Origin: Bdellovibrionales bacterium RIFOXYC1_FULL_37_79
Lineage (GTDB): Bacteria; Bdellovibrionota; Bacteriovoracia; Bacteriovoracales; Bacteriovoracaceae
Direction: 5' to 3'
Assembly (NCBI GenBank): GCA_001770015.1
Contig: MEQB01000047.1
Span: 1-33,326, forward strand
DNA: 33,326 nt
Position 1 is the stretch's first letter. Each line of letters starts with the position of its first letter. Positions 25,059-31,337 of the stretch are shown in pieces. The position numbers were made by a program, and so were the translations under genes. Under the pieces are notes generated by a model that made no database searches, was not told where the DNA came from, and saw only the letters and a list, made by a program, of their open reading frames with translations.

Positions 25059-25574
25059 TTATTTTTTGCGGGAGCAATAGGCGGAAGACCAGGCCACACC
25101 GCTCATATCTGAATAATCTGCTTGGTTATTGAGCTTATAAACATACGCACTACAAACACCATACATCGTAACCGGCCTGATAAATTTTGATTTTGCATTC
25201 CTGCCATGAACACTGCTCGTATTATCACATACATCGCTGGCCTGGTTAGTAATTAGGGACTGTAATGAATAGCAAGGTGCAACGGCTTCTTCCCCGATAG
25301 CATAATCACTCCAGCCTATTACATTGGTCCCCACCATTGCAACTCTTCCAACCAAGGTAGTCAGATCCTGCATAAATGGACCACGAGGATTTCCCTTGAC
25401 CAGAAAATAAAAATACCCGCGTGTGGCTTTTTGCTGATTAATTGATCCATTGATGGATGCGGAAATAGTAATCGTCATCAAAAAAATAATCATGATCAAA
25501 GGCAAAAAAATCACAAACTCCACAATCGATTGCCCGCTTTCAAAATTATTTTTTCTATTTTTTATTTTTTTCAT
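25059..25574 (-). CDS. TadE/TadF-like minor prepilin (second)
   Basis: A basic N-terminus (MKKIKNRKNNFES) is followed by the prepilin cleavage motif G-QSIVEF and a hydrophobic helix (VIFLPLIMIIFLMTITISAS), then a periplasmic domain with four cysteines (CYSLQ, DVCDN, GVCSAY, YCSRKK). Five residues after the cleavage Gly comes Glu, as in TadE-family pseudopilins processed by CpaA. It starts immediately after the upstream TadE-like gene (3-nt gap) and has only a weak ribosome site, so it is probably translationally coupled. Confidence 0.82.
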   Translation of the reverse strand: MKKIKNRKNNFESGQSIVEFVIFLPLIMIIFLMTITISASINGSINQQKATRGYFYFLVKGNPRGPFMQDLTTLVGRVAMVGTNVIGWSDYAIGEEAVAPCYSLQSLITNQASDVCDNTSSVHGRNAKSKFIRPVTMYGVCSAYVYKLNNQADYSDMSGVAWSSAYCSRKK

Positions 25575-25577
25575 TAT

Positions 25578-26141
25578 TTAGCAACCATTGTCGTATAAAG
25601 TATAGTGCACCAGTGACTCACAACCACCGCCGACACCCAGCATGGCATAACAAATCCTTTCAGCACATTCCGCCCTGGTTGGCTCACGTCCTAAATAGGA
25701 TTCTGATTTTAAATTCATTGCATCTTTCACACCGATTAGGCCAAAACTGAATTTTTGTTTAAAATCAAACCCCACCCCTACGTAGGGAAATCCGACCACC
25801 GAATCGGGATTATTGACAAAAAAACTACCCTTGGCTGGATTGAGATATTTCGCAAACACCCTCTGTGCTTCACTTAAGGCGATGGCATCTGAACCATTGG
25901 GACGGTTGGCATTTACATCCACCACCAGATAAGTCCGGCTCGCCATAAACGTTGCATAATGCACGATGTATCCGTCTGTCGCATTAAAGGCAATACTAAA
26001 AAATAGAAACACTATCCCCAGGCTAAACGAAAGAGTCATTATAAATTCGATTAATGACTGGCCTTGATTAGTTTTTTGGGTACTCTTCCAAGGGAGTAAA
26101 AAAATGTGTCCCGCCTTTTTCAACATTAAAGTAGAGTTCAT
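25578..26141 (-). CDS. TadE/TadF-like minor prepilin (first)
   Basis: Long basic leader (about 26 residues), cleavage motif G-QSLIEF, then hydrophobic helix IMTLSFSLGIVFLFFSIAF and a periplasmic part with four cysteines near the C-terminus (AECAERICYAMLGVGGGC) and a fifth as the last residue. The start is supported by a near-perfect ribosome site (GGAGGA) but lies inside the upstream pilin gene, so the two overlap by 74 nt in different frames. It probably forms part of the pilus base or tip, as known for TadE/TadF. Confidence 0.82.
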   Translation of the reverse strand: MNSTLMLKKAGHIFLLPWKSTQKTNQGQSLIEFIMTLSFSLGIVFLFFSIAFNATDGYIVHYATFMASRTYLVVDVNANRPNGSDAIALSEAQRVFAKYLNPAKGSFFVNNPDSVVGFPYVGVGFDFKQKFSFGLIGVKDAMNLKSESYLGREPTRAECAERICYAMLGVGGGCESLVHYTLYDNGC

Positions 26142-26376
26142 GTACTCCTCCGGTTCTGGTTACCGAAATATCCCGGCTTCCTGGTGCCCCATGCCGATAG
26201 GAATATTCCATATAATTTTTTAATGCCACAAAAAATTCAGAATCTTTTCCCATAATCTGTTTAAACTTATCACTTCCTAAAATAGACATGGTAATTGCAG
26301 CCATGACCGCAAATAAAAGCAAATACTCCACCGTGCTTTGGCCGGTAGATAAAAAATCCTTCCTAGTAAACATCAT
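26068..26376 (-). CDS. Flp/TadE-like prepilin with C-terminal domain
   Basis: From this start the leader is MMFTRKDFLSTG, then QSTVEYLLLFAVMAAITMSI: a G-x4-E-Y prepilin motif and hydrophobic helix as in Flp pilins. Unlike a ~60-residue Flp protein it carries a further 65-residue soluble part (DKFKQIMGKDSEFFVALKNY ... GGTHFFTPLEEYPKN), so it may be a minor pilin or a TadE-type protein. The frame is open further upstream, but I place the start at the tandem ATGs 26376/26373, which lie inside the end of the peptidase gene, leaving a short overlap of 14 nt. It overlaps the next gene at its own end. Confidence 0.75.
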   Translation of the reverse strand: MMFTRKDFLSTGQSTVEYLLLFAVMAAITMSILGSDKFKQIMGKDSEFFVALKNYMEYSYRHGAPGSRDISVTRTGGVHELYFNVEKGGTHFFTPLEEYPKN

Positions 26377-26869
26377 ATATATAATCCAGAATAAACAAAA
26401 CCCATGCAATCATCATCACAGGAGCAAAAGGCATTTTTTTTCCTAAAATTGCTCGCATAATATTCTTATAATTTCTCATTAAATATTCATGATAAATCAT
26501 CACCCGTCTATTATAGGCCCGAAATAACAAATTGAAAATTGAGACAAAAATTGTGGTCACCAGCAAACTAGTAAAGTATTCATCATGAATTTCCAAGGGT
26601 AACATCAGGTAAATGCTGAATAAAAATTTGGCATCCCCGGCACCCATTAAATTAATGGCAAAAAGTATGAATCCAAGAATTAAAAATGAAACCGGATAAA
26701 GAAAAATATTCCAGTCAAATATATAAATTTCTGATAAAAATAAATAGAATAAAACCGTTATTGCAAGATTTAATATAATCCAATAATTTGAAATTTTCTT
26801 GTCTCTAAAGTCTAGATAGGAAACCATAATCAGTTCAATTAATACAAAAATGACAATTGTTAGCTTCAT
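26363..26869 (-). CDS. cpaA: CpaA-type prepilin peptidase (A24 aspartic protease)
   Basis: This small integral-membrane protease cuts the leader from Flp and TadE/F prepilins. It has 168 residues and about six hydrophobic helices. The catalytic aspartates are visible: Asp20 in YLDFRDKKISN and Asp79 in the MGAGDAKF (GxGD) motif. MPFAPVMMIAW near the end is the usual family signature. There is no N-terminal methylase domain, as normal for Tad systems. Its ATG overlaps the stop codon of the preceding Flp-like gene in an ATGA. Confidence 0.92.
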   Translation of the reverse strand: MKLTIVIFVLIELIMVSYLDFRDKKISNYWIILNLAITVLFYLFLSEIYIFDWNIFLYPVSFLILGFILFAINLMGAGDAKFLFSIYLMLPLEIHDEYFTSLLVTTIFVSIFNLLFRAYNRRVMIYHEYLMRNYKNIMRAILGKKMPFAPVMMIAWVLFILDYIYDVY

Positions 26870-27084
26870 TCTTCGTCTGGAATAGAATTCCGGTAATGCT
26901 CAAAATAACAAGTATTCTTGCAAACTCCGGTTTTTAGCTGTCTGGACAGCACCACCGCCAAGCCGCCAATATTGGATGCCAAAAAACCGTGAATTGCCTT
27001 GGCCAGATTAAAAGCTATAATTGACATCATTGCAAAAAAAATAAGATATTCGATAACCGCCTGCCCGGAAGATTTTTTTCTCAT
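26866..27084 (-). CDS. second Flp-like pilin
   Basis: 72 residues: MRKKSSG leader, then QAVIEYLIFFAMMSIIAFNL with the G-x4-E-Y motif and the hydrophobic helix, then FLASNIGGLAVVLSRQLKTG and two cysteines (VCKNTCYF) that could form a disulphide. A longer frame starting at a TTG (27126) exists, but that TTG lies in the terminator hairpin of the first flp gene, so I take the ATG at 27084. It has no clear ribosome site; a TATAAT lies 6 nt upstream on the minus strand. Confidence 0.78.
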   Translation of the reverse strand: MRKKSSGQAVIEYLIFFAMMSIIAFNLAKAIHGFLASNIGGLAVVLSRQLKTGVCKNTCYFEHYRNSIPDEE

Positions 27085-27110
27085 AGTTAAATTATAGGAG
27101 AAAAGCCAAA

Positions 27111-27138
27111 AAAAAGGTAGGATCAATTCCTACCTTTT
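27111..27138 (-). terminator. intrinsic terminator between the first flp gene and the rest of the tad operon
   Basis: An 11-bp stem (AAAAGGTAGGA at 27112-27122 with TCCTACCTTTT at 27128-27138) with a 5-nt loop is followed on the minus strand by a T8 run (complement of the As at 27108-27115). It lies 83 nt after the flp stop codon. It would let the major pilin mRNA outnumber read-through into the assembly genes. Confidence 0.82.
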
Positions 27139-27220
27139 AAATATAAGCACCTAAAACGGTCTAAACTTTTTAAACCTAAAAAAAGACATTTCCCTTTCTC
27201 GAATACATTCCGTTTAAACC

Positions 27221-27412
27221 TTACTGAAGTTCGCTCATTTCTTGCACTAAACCATCCGCATTGTTAAACACACCATCTATAAGCTTGCCGAGTCTATCTA
27301 TGGCAGCTCCCTTGAAACGAAAGACAATAAGGGCCACCACGGCAAGTAATAAAATGTACTCTGTGGAGGTCTGTCCATCCTCATTTTTTATAAATCTCAA
27401 AAAAAGACTCAT
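27221..27412 (-). CDS. flp: Flp major pilin
   Basis: 63 residues: MSLFLRFIKNEDG leader, then cleavage before QTSTEYILLLAVVALIVFRF, matching the Flp G/x4-E-Y motif and length, then a short helical tail DRLGKLIDGVFNNADGLVQE. The start at 27412 has AAGGAG 7 nt upstream; the frame extends to 27469 but those residues are basic and not pilin-like. It has its own strong promoter and terminator, fitting the abundant pilin subunit. It would be cut by the CpaA peptidase encoded 350 nt downstream. Confidence 0.88.
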   Translation of the reverse strand: MSLFLRFIKNEDGQTSTEYILLLAVVALIVFRFKGAAIDRLGKLIDGVFNNADGLVQEMSELQ

Positions 27413-27534
27413 CCACTTTCTCCTTAAAACTTTTCTCCGACACATTTCTATGAAAACATATCGGTACAATATAAAAACTCTTAAGCTAAGTTCACAATTT
27501 TTCTAACCCGAGAGTAGTCATATCGTACCCTTTA

Positions 27535-27563
27535 ATTATAACTCAAAGCGCAATCAATTTCAA
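27535..27563 (-). promoter_or_regulatory. strong sigma-70 promoter for flp
   Basis: On the minus strand: -35 TTGAAA (27563-27558), 17-nt spacer, -10 TATAAT (27540-27535), start near 27528. This leaves an untranslated leader of about 115 nt before the flp ATG at 27412. Five of six and six of six consensus matches with ideal spacing. Confidence 0.7.
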
Positions 27564-27654
27564 TCAACTAAACATATTCTGTTTTAAAAATTTAATAAAA
27601 AAAATAAAAATATCATCTAACTGATTGATTTTATAATCATAACCAAAACATTTC

Positions 27655-27684
27655 TTGAGTCCATAGCTGATTTCTTGCTATAAT
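27655..27684 (+). promoter_or_regulatory. promoter of the 6S RNA gene
   Basis: -35 TTGAGT (27655-27660) and extended -10 TGCTATAAT (TATAAT at 27679-27684), 18 nt apart, giving a start near 27691. It diverges from the flp promoter about 90 nt away. Confidence 0.7.
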
Positions 27685-27690
27685 CCCAAG

Positions 27691-27872
27691 TGGGTCTTGT
27701 AGTTGGCACAAATATTTTCTGCCCTACAACCATAAGTACGGGAGTGGTCCCTGATCACGGTGTGCAAGCTCATGTGGACTTCGGTCGACTGATGAGAAGC
27801 CTAAAGTGGTTAATTACTGCGCCCACCTGTCTAATAGAGGCAGGAAAATCCAGACCACCTACTAGACCCATT
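27691..27872 (+). ncRNA. ssrS: 6S RNA
   Basis: 6S RNA mimics an open promoter and binds the housekeeping RNA polymerase holoenzyme. This stretch is GC-richer than its surroundings and has the 6S features: AGTGGTCCCTGA (27743-27754), a central arm CTCAT...ATGAG (27769-27796) closed by a TTCG tetraloop between GAC and GTC, the conserved GAGAAGCCTAAA after it, CTGCGCCCACCTG, and a small 3' hairpin CCTG...CAGG. GTGGTC (27744-27749) pairs with GACCAC (27853-27858), and GGGTCTTGTAG (27692-27702) pairs with CTACTAGACCC (27859-27869) with one mismatch. A competing 5' hairpin, TTGTAG...CTACAA, is also possible. Conserved motifs were recalled from E. coli 6S RNA. Ends are approximate. It has a clear extended -10 promoter and no coding frame. 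Confidence 0.82.
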
Positions 27873-27896
27873 ATTTGCCCCCTTAGACAATAATTC

Positions 27897-27925
27897 TTGA
27901 CAATACAGGTCATTTTTCTCATCAT
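27897..27925 (+). promoter_or_regulatory. candidate promoter for the unknown 175-residue protein
   Basis: A perfect -35 TTGACA (27897-27902) is followed after 17 nt by CATCAT (27920-27925), a weak -10. The start would be near 27932, 46 nt before the ATG. Confidence 0.45.
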
Positions 27926-27977
27926 TAAACATAGACATACATCTATTTAAATACATTGATTAAATTGGAGTTCAAGT

Positions 27978-28505
27978 ATGAACGAAATCACCGTAAGACA
28001 GGAAGAATCAACCAAATGGCTTGAAGATTTAGCCTTGGATGAACTTAACATGGATGAGTCGGGGATTATTAATTTTGGCGAACACATCAATCCCTCTCAC
28101 TTACTTGAAGAGTCTTCCATCGGTTTCATGAATGAACTAAGAGATTTATTTGAAGTCTATGTTACAAAATTTAACGAATACAGAGGCGGAACAACGAACT
28201 TGTCCCAAATTAAAATTTTTAAAATATCAAATACTGTAAACGATTTTATGCTCTTTAGAAATTCGCTTCGACTTATCTTTAATCGAAGGGCAAACGACCT
28301 GATCACGATTGGTTTTATAGCGTCCAATGGTGAACTCCTGTCAGCCAGAATGAGCACCGGTAACAACCATGAATCCGTTCACGAAATCAAGGCACATCTG
28401 GGACCATTCAATAACATCACCTGGCGATTCCACGGGGAAACGGTTGCCACCAGAGCACTGGTTCGCCATTATTTAAGTGAGTTTATTAAAAATTCGGCGA
28501 GATAA
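27978..28505 (+). CDS. unknown cytoplasmic protein
   Basis: 175 residues, no signal peptide or membrane helix. The N-terminal 45 residues are acidic (KWLEDLALDELNMDESG). The rest looks like one alpha/beta domain: FMNELRDLFEVYVTKFNEYR, SQIKIFKISNTVNDFMLFRN, RANDLITIGFIASNGELLSA and ITWRFHGETVATRALVRHYL. I do not recognise the family. The start is supported by GGAG with 7-nt spacing and by its own promoter. It lies alone between the 6S RNA gene and the HExxH/beta-helix gene. Confidence 0.8.
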   Translation: MNEITVRQEESTKWLEDLALDELNMDESGIINFGEHINPSHLLEESSIGFMNELRDLFEVYVTKFNEYRGGTTNLSQIKIFKISNTVNDFMLFRNSLRLIFNRRANDLITIGFIASNGELLSARMSTGNNHESVHEIKAHLGPFNNITWRFHGETVATRALVRHYLSEFIKNSAR

Positions 28506-28637
28506 AAATTCTAAATTTCGGTAACAGATATTTTGGATCAATTCGTTCGCAGCGTGAAAATATTTCAGACACAAATTAATTTATTGCGAGAAATTCAGAT
28601 CATGTTATTATGCGTGCAAATTAACAGTACCACTGTG

Positions 28638-28679
28638 CTTAAAATTAGTCCTTGTTTCTTCAGAGTGTAGAATTTTAAG
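28638..28679. repeat. 9-bp inverted repeat upstream of the HExxH/beta-helix gene
   Basis: CTTAAAATT (28638-28646) and its exact complement AATTTTAAG (28671-28679) are separated by 24 nt. They lie just upstream of the presumed promoter, so they may be a regulator site or a weak hairpin. The remainder of the 249-nt space before the gene shows no coding frame. Confidence 0.35.
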
Positions 28680-28701
28680 TTTTGTCTAAATGACTGGTAC
28701 C

Positions 28702-28729
28702 TATAATTAATAGTTTCTGCCTGGCAGAA
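28702..28729 (+). promoter_or_regulatory. -10 element and operator-like palindrome before the HExxH/beta-helix gene
   Basis: TATAAT at 28702-28707 predicts a transcription start near 28714. Directly there lies a palindrome, TTCTGCC-T-GGCAGAA (28715-28729, 7-bp arms), in the place where a repressor would block transcription. No good -35 is visible at 16-18 nt, which fits a promoter that needs an activator or is weak. The palindrome is not the Bdellovibrio-type LexA box as I know it. Confidence 0.45.
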
Positions 28730-28754
28730 TTTAGTTAAACAAGAGGTACATCTC

Positions 28755-30335
28755 ATGAAAACTTTATTTTTTATTTTCCTTTCAATTTTCTTAACTGTAA
28801 ATGCATTCGCTGTGGGTGGCGGAGTGGTTGGCGATGGAACTCGCATGGTTACTTTACCCAGCGGAGAAATAGTTCCAGAAGATTTTATTTTGGAGTTTCA
28901 GGACGAAAAACTTTCACTCAAGCCTGTCATTCTTGAAGAAGATTTTTCAGACGTTTATAAAGAATTAAAAAAATTTGGCCAGTTAATACAAGTTAGACAA
29001 TTTCATCCTTCATTCAAAAAAGAAGAATTTTTACCCATCAACGATTTACGTAGAAGTGGTTTAATGTTTTATTTAGTTGATGAAGTTAATAAGGTTAAGT
29101 GTGGCAGGGATCTTGATGCATGTGCTTATAAATTGCAAACCTACAATGCTTCTTCTTACAAATTCGAATATGTTTCAGTGATTGAGCTAAAAAGAAAAAC
29201 AATGACTAACCCTAAAATTTCAGCAAGAAAAAAAGCCTTGATTGTGCTTCATGAAATGTTACATCATGACGATACGATTCTGCGACTTGCACCAGATTAT
29301 AAGAACGAAGTACATAGGTTGATTTCTCCGTTCGTAACAAAACTAAATATCTTAGAAAATGCATATGCCAAACAAAAGGCTCTTTTTGCCAAATCAAATG
29401 AAATGTATCAACTAACCGATGAAGAATATGAGGCTTCAGTTGAATTTCAGAAGATATTGAGTATTCTCGGTTACGATAACGAAAATCCACGCGCTGGTGA
29501 AAAATGTGCTACAACGATTTCCCGTTTAGGCGGTGGTGTCATCATACTATGTACAGATACCATTGAAATGAATGAGAATAATTATGTAAGCATCGATTCT
29601 GAAGTCTCATTTCATGACAATTCTCCGCGGTTAAATAAAAAATTAGAATTTAACGACAATATGGTTATAGATAGTATTATTAATTCTTATGGTGCTGTTG
29701 CATTAAACGATTCAATAATCAAAAACAGCAATATAGTAATAGCTGCTGGACGTTTCGTGAATATGTCAAGTTCAAAGATTTTCAAGAGTGATATTCGTTT
29801 GTATGAAAGTACGTTTAATCAAGCAAATATTTTAAACACAATTATTAAGCATGGTTATATTACTTGCGACGGTTGTACAATAAAAAATTCAAAGGTAGAA
29901 AATACCTCCTTGAGTGGTAAGTGGAATTTTGTCATTGACTCTGTAGTTATTGATCTAATCGTTAAGAATACCAATTTCATTAATACAAAGTGGAACCGTG
30001 TAAAATTGTTTAGCGAAGAATTAAGTGACAAAGGGGAAATAATCACATTTGACAATTGTACATTACAAAACAAAGAATTTCGCCTTCAAACGATAATTAA
30101 CAAAGCAAAAGAAGCCATTGTAGTTAAAAATTGGAATATGGATATGAACACTTTTGTGGATGGTGAATTATTAATTGATAAGAATGCTGAATCGGAAATT
30201 GCATTTGATCTAAGTAAAACTTATGTGATCTCTGGCATATATAAAAAAGACGGAAAGCGTGTACCGAAGTTACCAGTTCTAAAATCTGTTTATCAATTTG
30301 AAAAAGACTATCCACAATTCATTAAGCAAAAGTAA
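28755..30335 (+). CDS. secreted protein with HExxH motif and beta-helix-like C-terminal half
   Basis: 526 residues. Signal peptide 1-19 (ending NAFA), then VGGGVVGDGTRMVTLPSGE. A helical region carries ALIVLHEMLHHDD: His166-Glu167-x-x-His170 is a zinc-metallopeptidase-type motif followed by His171-Asp172. Cysteines occur at about 116, 123, 251 and 266. From about 270 to 460 the protein consists of short Ile/Asn/Ser-rich strands of similar length (INSYGAVALNDSIIKNSNIV, KSDIRLYESTFNQANI, CDGCTIKNSKVENTSLSGKW), suggesting a right-handed parallel beta-helix as in surface or polysaccharide-binding proteins. I cannot name a family, and protease activity is inferred from one motif. GAGG ribosome site at 8 nt. 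The regulator gene follows after 10 nt, so the two form one operon. Confidence 0.82.
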   Translation: MKTLFFIFLSIFLTVNAFAVGGGVVGDGTRMVTLPSGEIVPEDFILEFQDEKLSLKPVILEEDFSDVYKELKKFGQLIQVRQFHPSFKKEEFLPINDLRRSGLMFYLVDEVNKVKCGRDLDACAYKLQTYNASSYKFEYVSVIELKRKTMTNPKISARKKALIVLHEMLHHDDTILRLAPDYKNEVHRLISPFVTKLNILENAYAKQKALFAKSNEMYQLTDEEYEASVEFQKILSILGYDNENPRAGEKCATTISRLGGGVIILCTDTIEMNENNYVSIDSEVSFHDNSPRLNKKLEFNDNMVIDSIINSYGAVALNDSIIKNSNIVIAAGRFVNMSSSKIFKSDIRLYESTFNQANILNTIIKHGYITCDGCTIKNSKVENTSLSGKWNFVIDSVVIDLIVKNTNFINTKWNRVKLFSEELSDKGEIITFDNCTLQNKEFRLQTIINKAKEAIVVKNWNMDMNTFVDGELLIDKNAESEIAFDLSKTYVISGIYKKDGKRVPKLPVLKSVYQFEKDYPQFIKQK

Positions 30336-30345
30336 GGAGGACATA

Positions 30346-31233
30346 ATGACAATCAATACTCCTCCCAACAACATTGAACTCTCCGTATTCAAATACACTG
30401 ACTACCGAGAGTACTTAAATGACTTGAAAAATGCTCTTGAAAATGAAGATAACAAGCTGACTTATCAGGATTTTGCGGACATTCTGGGAATAAGTTCAAG
30501 AACCAAGATAAAAAAAGTGTTTAAAGGTGAAATTCCCCTAACTAAAAGTGGAATGGAAAACCTGTGCAAGCACTTTGGTTTAAGTAAAACTGAATCCACT
30601 TATCTTGATATGCTTCGGCTTTTTAACGAGAGTCGTGATTCCGATATGGCCTTGTCGATTTATAATAAGATCATTGATCTTAGAAAAAAACATGGGCCTA
30701 AACAAGAAAATCATGAACTCGAAGAAACTCAGCTTCGCCTGCTTGAAAAATGGTACTACCTTCCGATTTTAAGCTATATCGGACTTAAGGGGGCATCTAG
30801 TGATGTACTCGCCATTGTAAAAGCTTTTAAGGGGCAAATAACCGTGGAAGAGGCCAGTGAAGCAATACGAATTCTAGTTGATATCAAACTGCTTAGATAT
30901 ACCGACGAAGGAGTAATAGAGAATACTCATGATAGTGTGTCTTTGCTTGATGGTATCCCAAGGCAACTCGTTAAAAAATTTCACTCTCACATGATTAATA
31001 AGGCCCATGATGCGATCTCTGGAATGCCTCAAGAGAAGCGGTATCTGATGAGCTCAACAATAAATGTAAAAAGCAGCATGCTACCAGAAATCAAGAAAAA
31101 GATTTCCAAGTTTATGGTTGAAATTTGCAGAGACTATTCGGTAGATGATGCTGATTCGATCTACCAACTCAATACCCAGTTTTTTAATTTAGCTGTGGTA
31201 AGCGAGAACCCAAACAGCTTGGTAAAGGAATAA
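30346..31233 (+). CDS. TIGR02147-family protein (putative DNA-binding regulator)
   Basis: 295 residues matching the TIGR02147 pattern, a family expanded in Fibrobacter and Bdellovibrio relatives: FKYTDYREYLNDLKNALENE at the start, then a helix-turn-helix-like stretch TYQDFADILGISSRTKIKKV and LTKSGMENLCKHFGLSKTES, then WYYLPILSYIGLKG and a winged-helix-like second half with VEEASEAIRILVDIKLLRY. The family is presumed to regulate transcription; its targets are unknown. I choose the ATG at 30346 because AAGGAGG lies 5 nt before it; an earlier in-frame ATG at 30298 falls inside the previous gene. Being second in an operon with a secreted protein, it may control that operon through the palindrome at 28715-28729, which is inference. 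Confidence 0.9.
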   Translation: MTINTPPNNIELSVFKYTDYREYLNDLKNALENEDNKLTYQDFADILGISSRTKIKKVFKGEIPLTKSGMENLCKHFGLSKTESTYLDMLRLFNESRDSDMALSIYNKIIDLRKKHGPKQENHELEETQLRLLEKWYYLPILSYIGLKGASSDVLAIVKAFKGQITVEEASEAIRILVDIKLLRYTDEGVIENTHDSVSLLDGIPRQLVKKFHSHMINKAHDAISGMPQEKRYLMSSTINVKSSMLPEIKKKISKFMVEICRDYSVDDADSIYQLNTQFFNLAVVSENPNSLVKE

Positions 31234-31237
31234 AAAC

Positions 31238-31281
31238 AATCACCCCCCTCTTATTGAAATTCGATATGAGGGGGGGTGATT
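31238..31281 (+). terminator. GC-rich hairpin after the TIGR02147 gene
   Basis: AATCACCCCCCTC (31238-31250) pairs with GAGGGGGGGTGATT (31268-31281) across a 17-nt loop, 5 nt after the stop codon. Only short T runs follow (TTTGTTGT), so termination may be moderate. Confidence 0.65.
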
Positions 31282-31337
31282 TGTTGTAATAGCTTAGAAT
31301 TGTTGCATAATATTCCGGCGCTTCAATAATAAAAATT

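Noticed and set aside
27085-27126. TTG start at 27126 for the second Flp-like pilin
   Set aside because: It is inside the stem-loop of an intrinsic terminator, and the extra residues are not pilin-like.
27690-27893. Open frame of 67 residues across the 6S RNA
   Set aside because: No ribosome site, and the region has the motifs and pairing of a structural RNA.
30298-30345. Upstream ATG at 30298 for the TIGR02147 gene
   Set aside because: It lies inside the previous gene without a ribosome site; AAGGAGG directly precedes the ATG at 30346.
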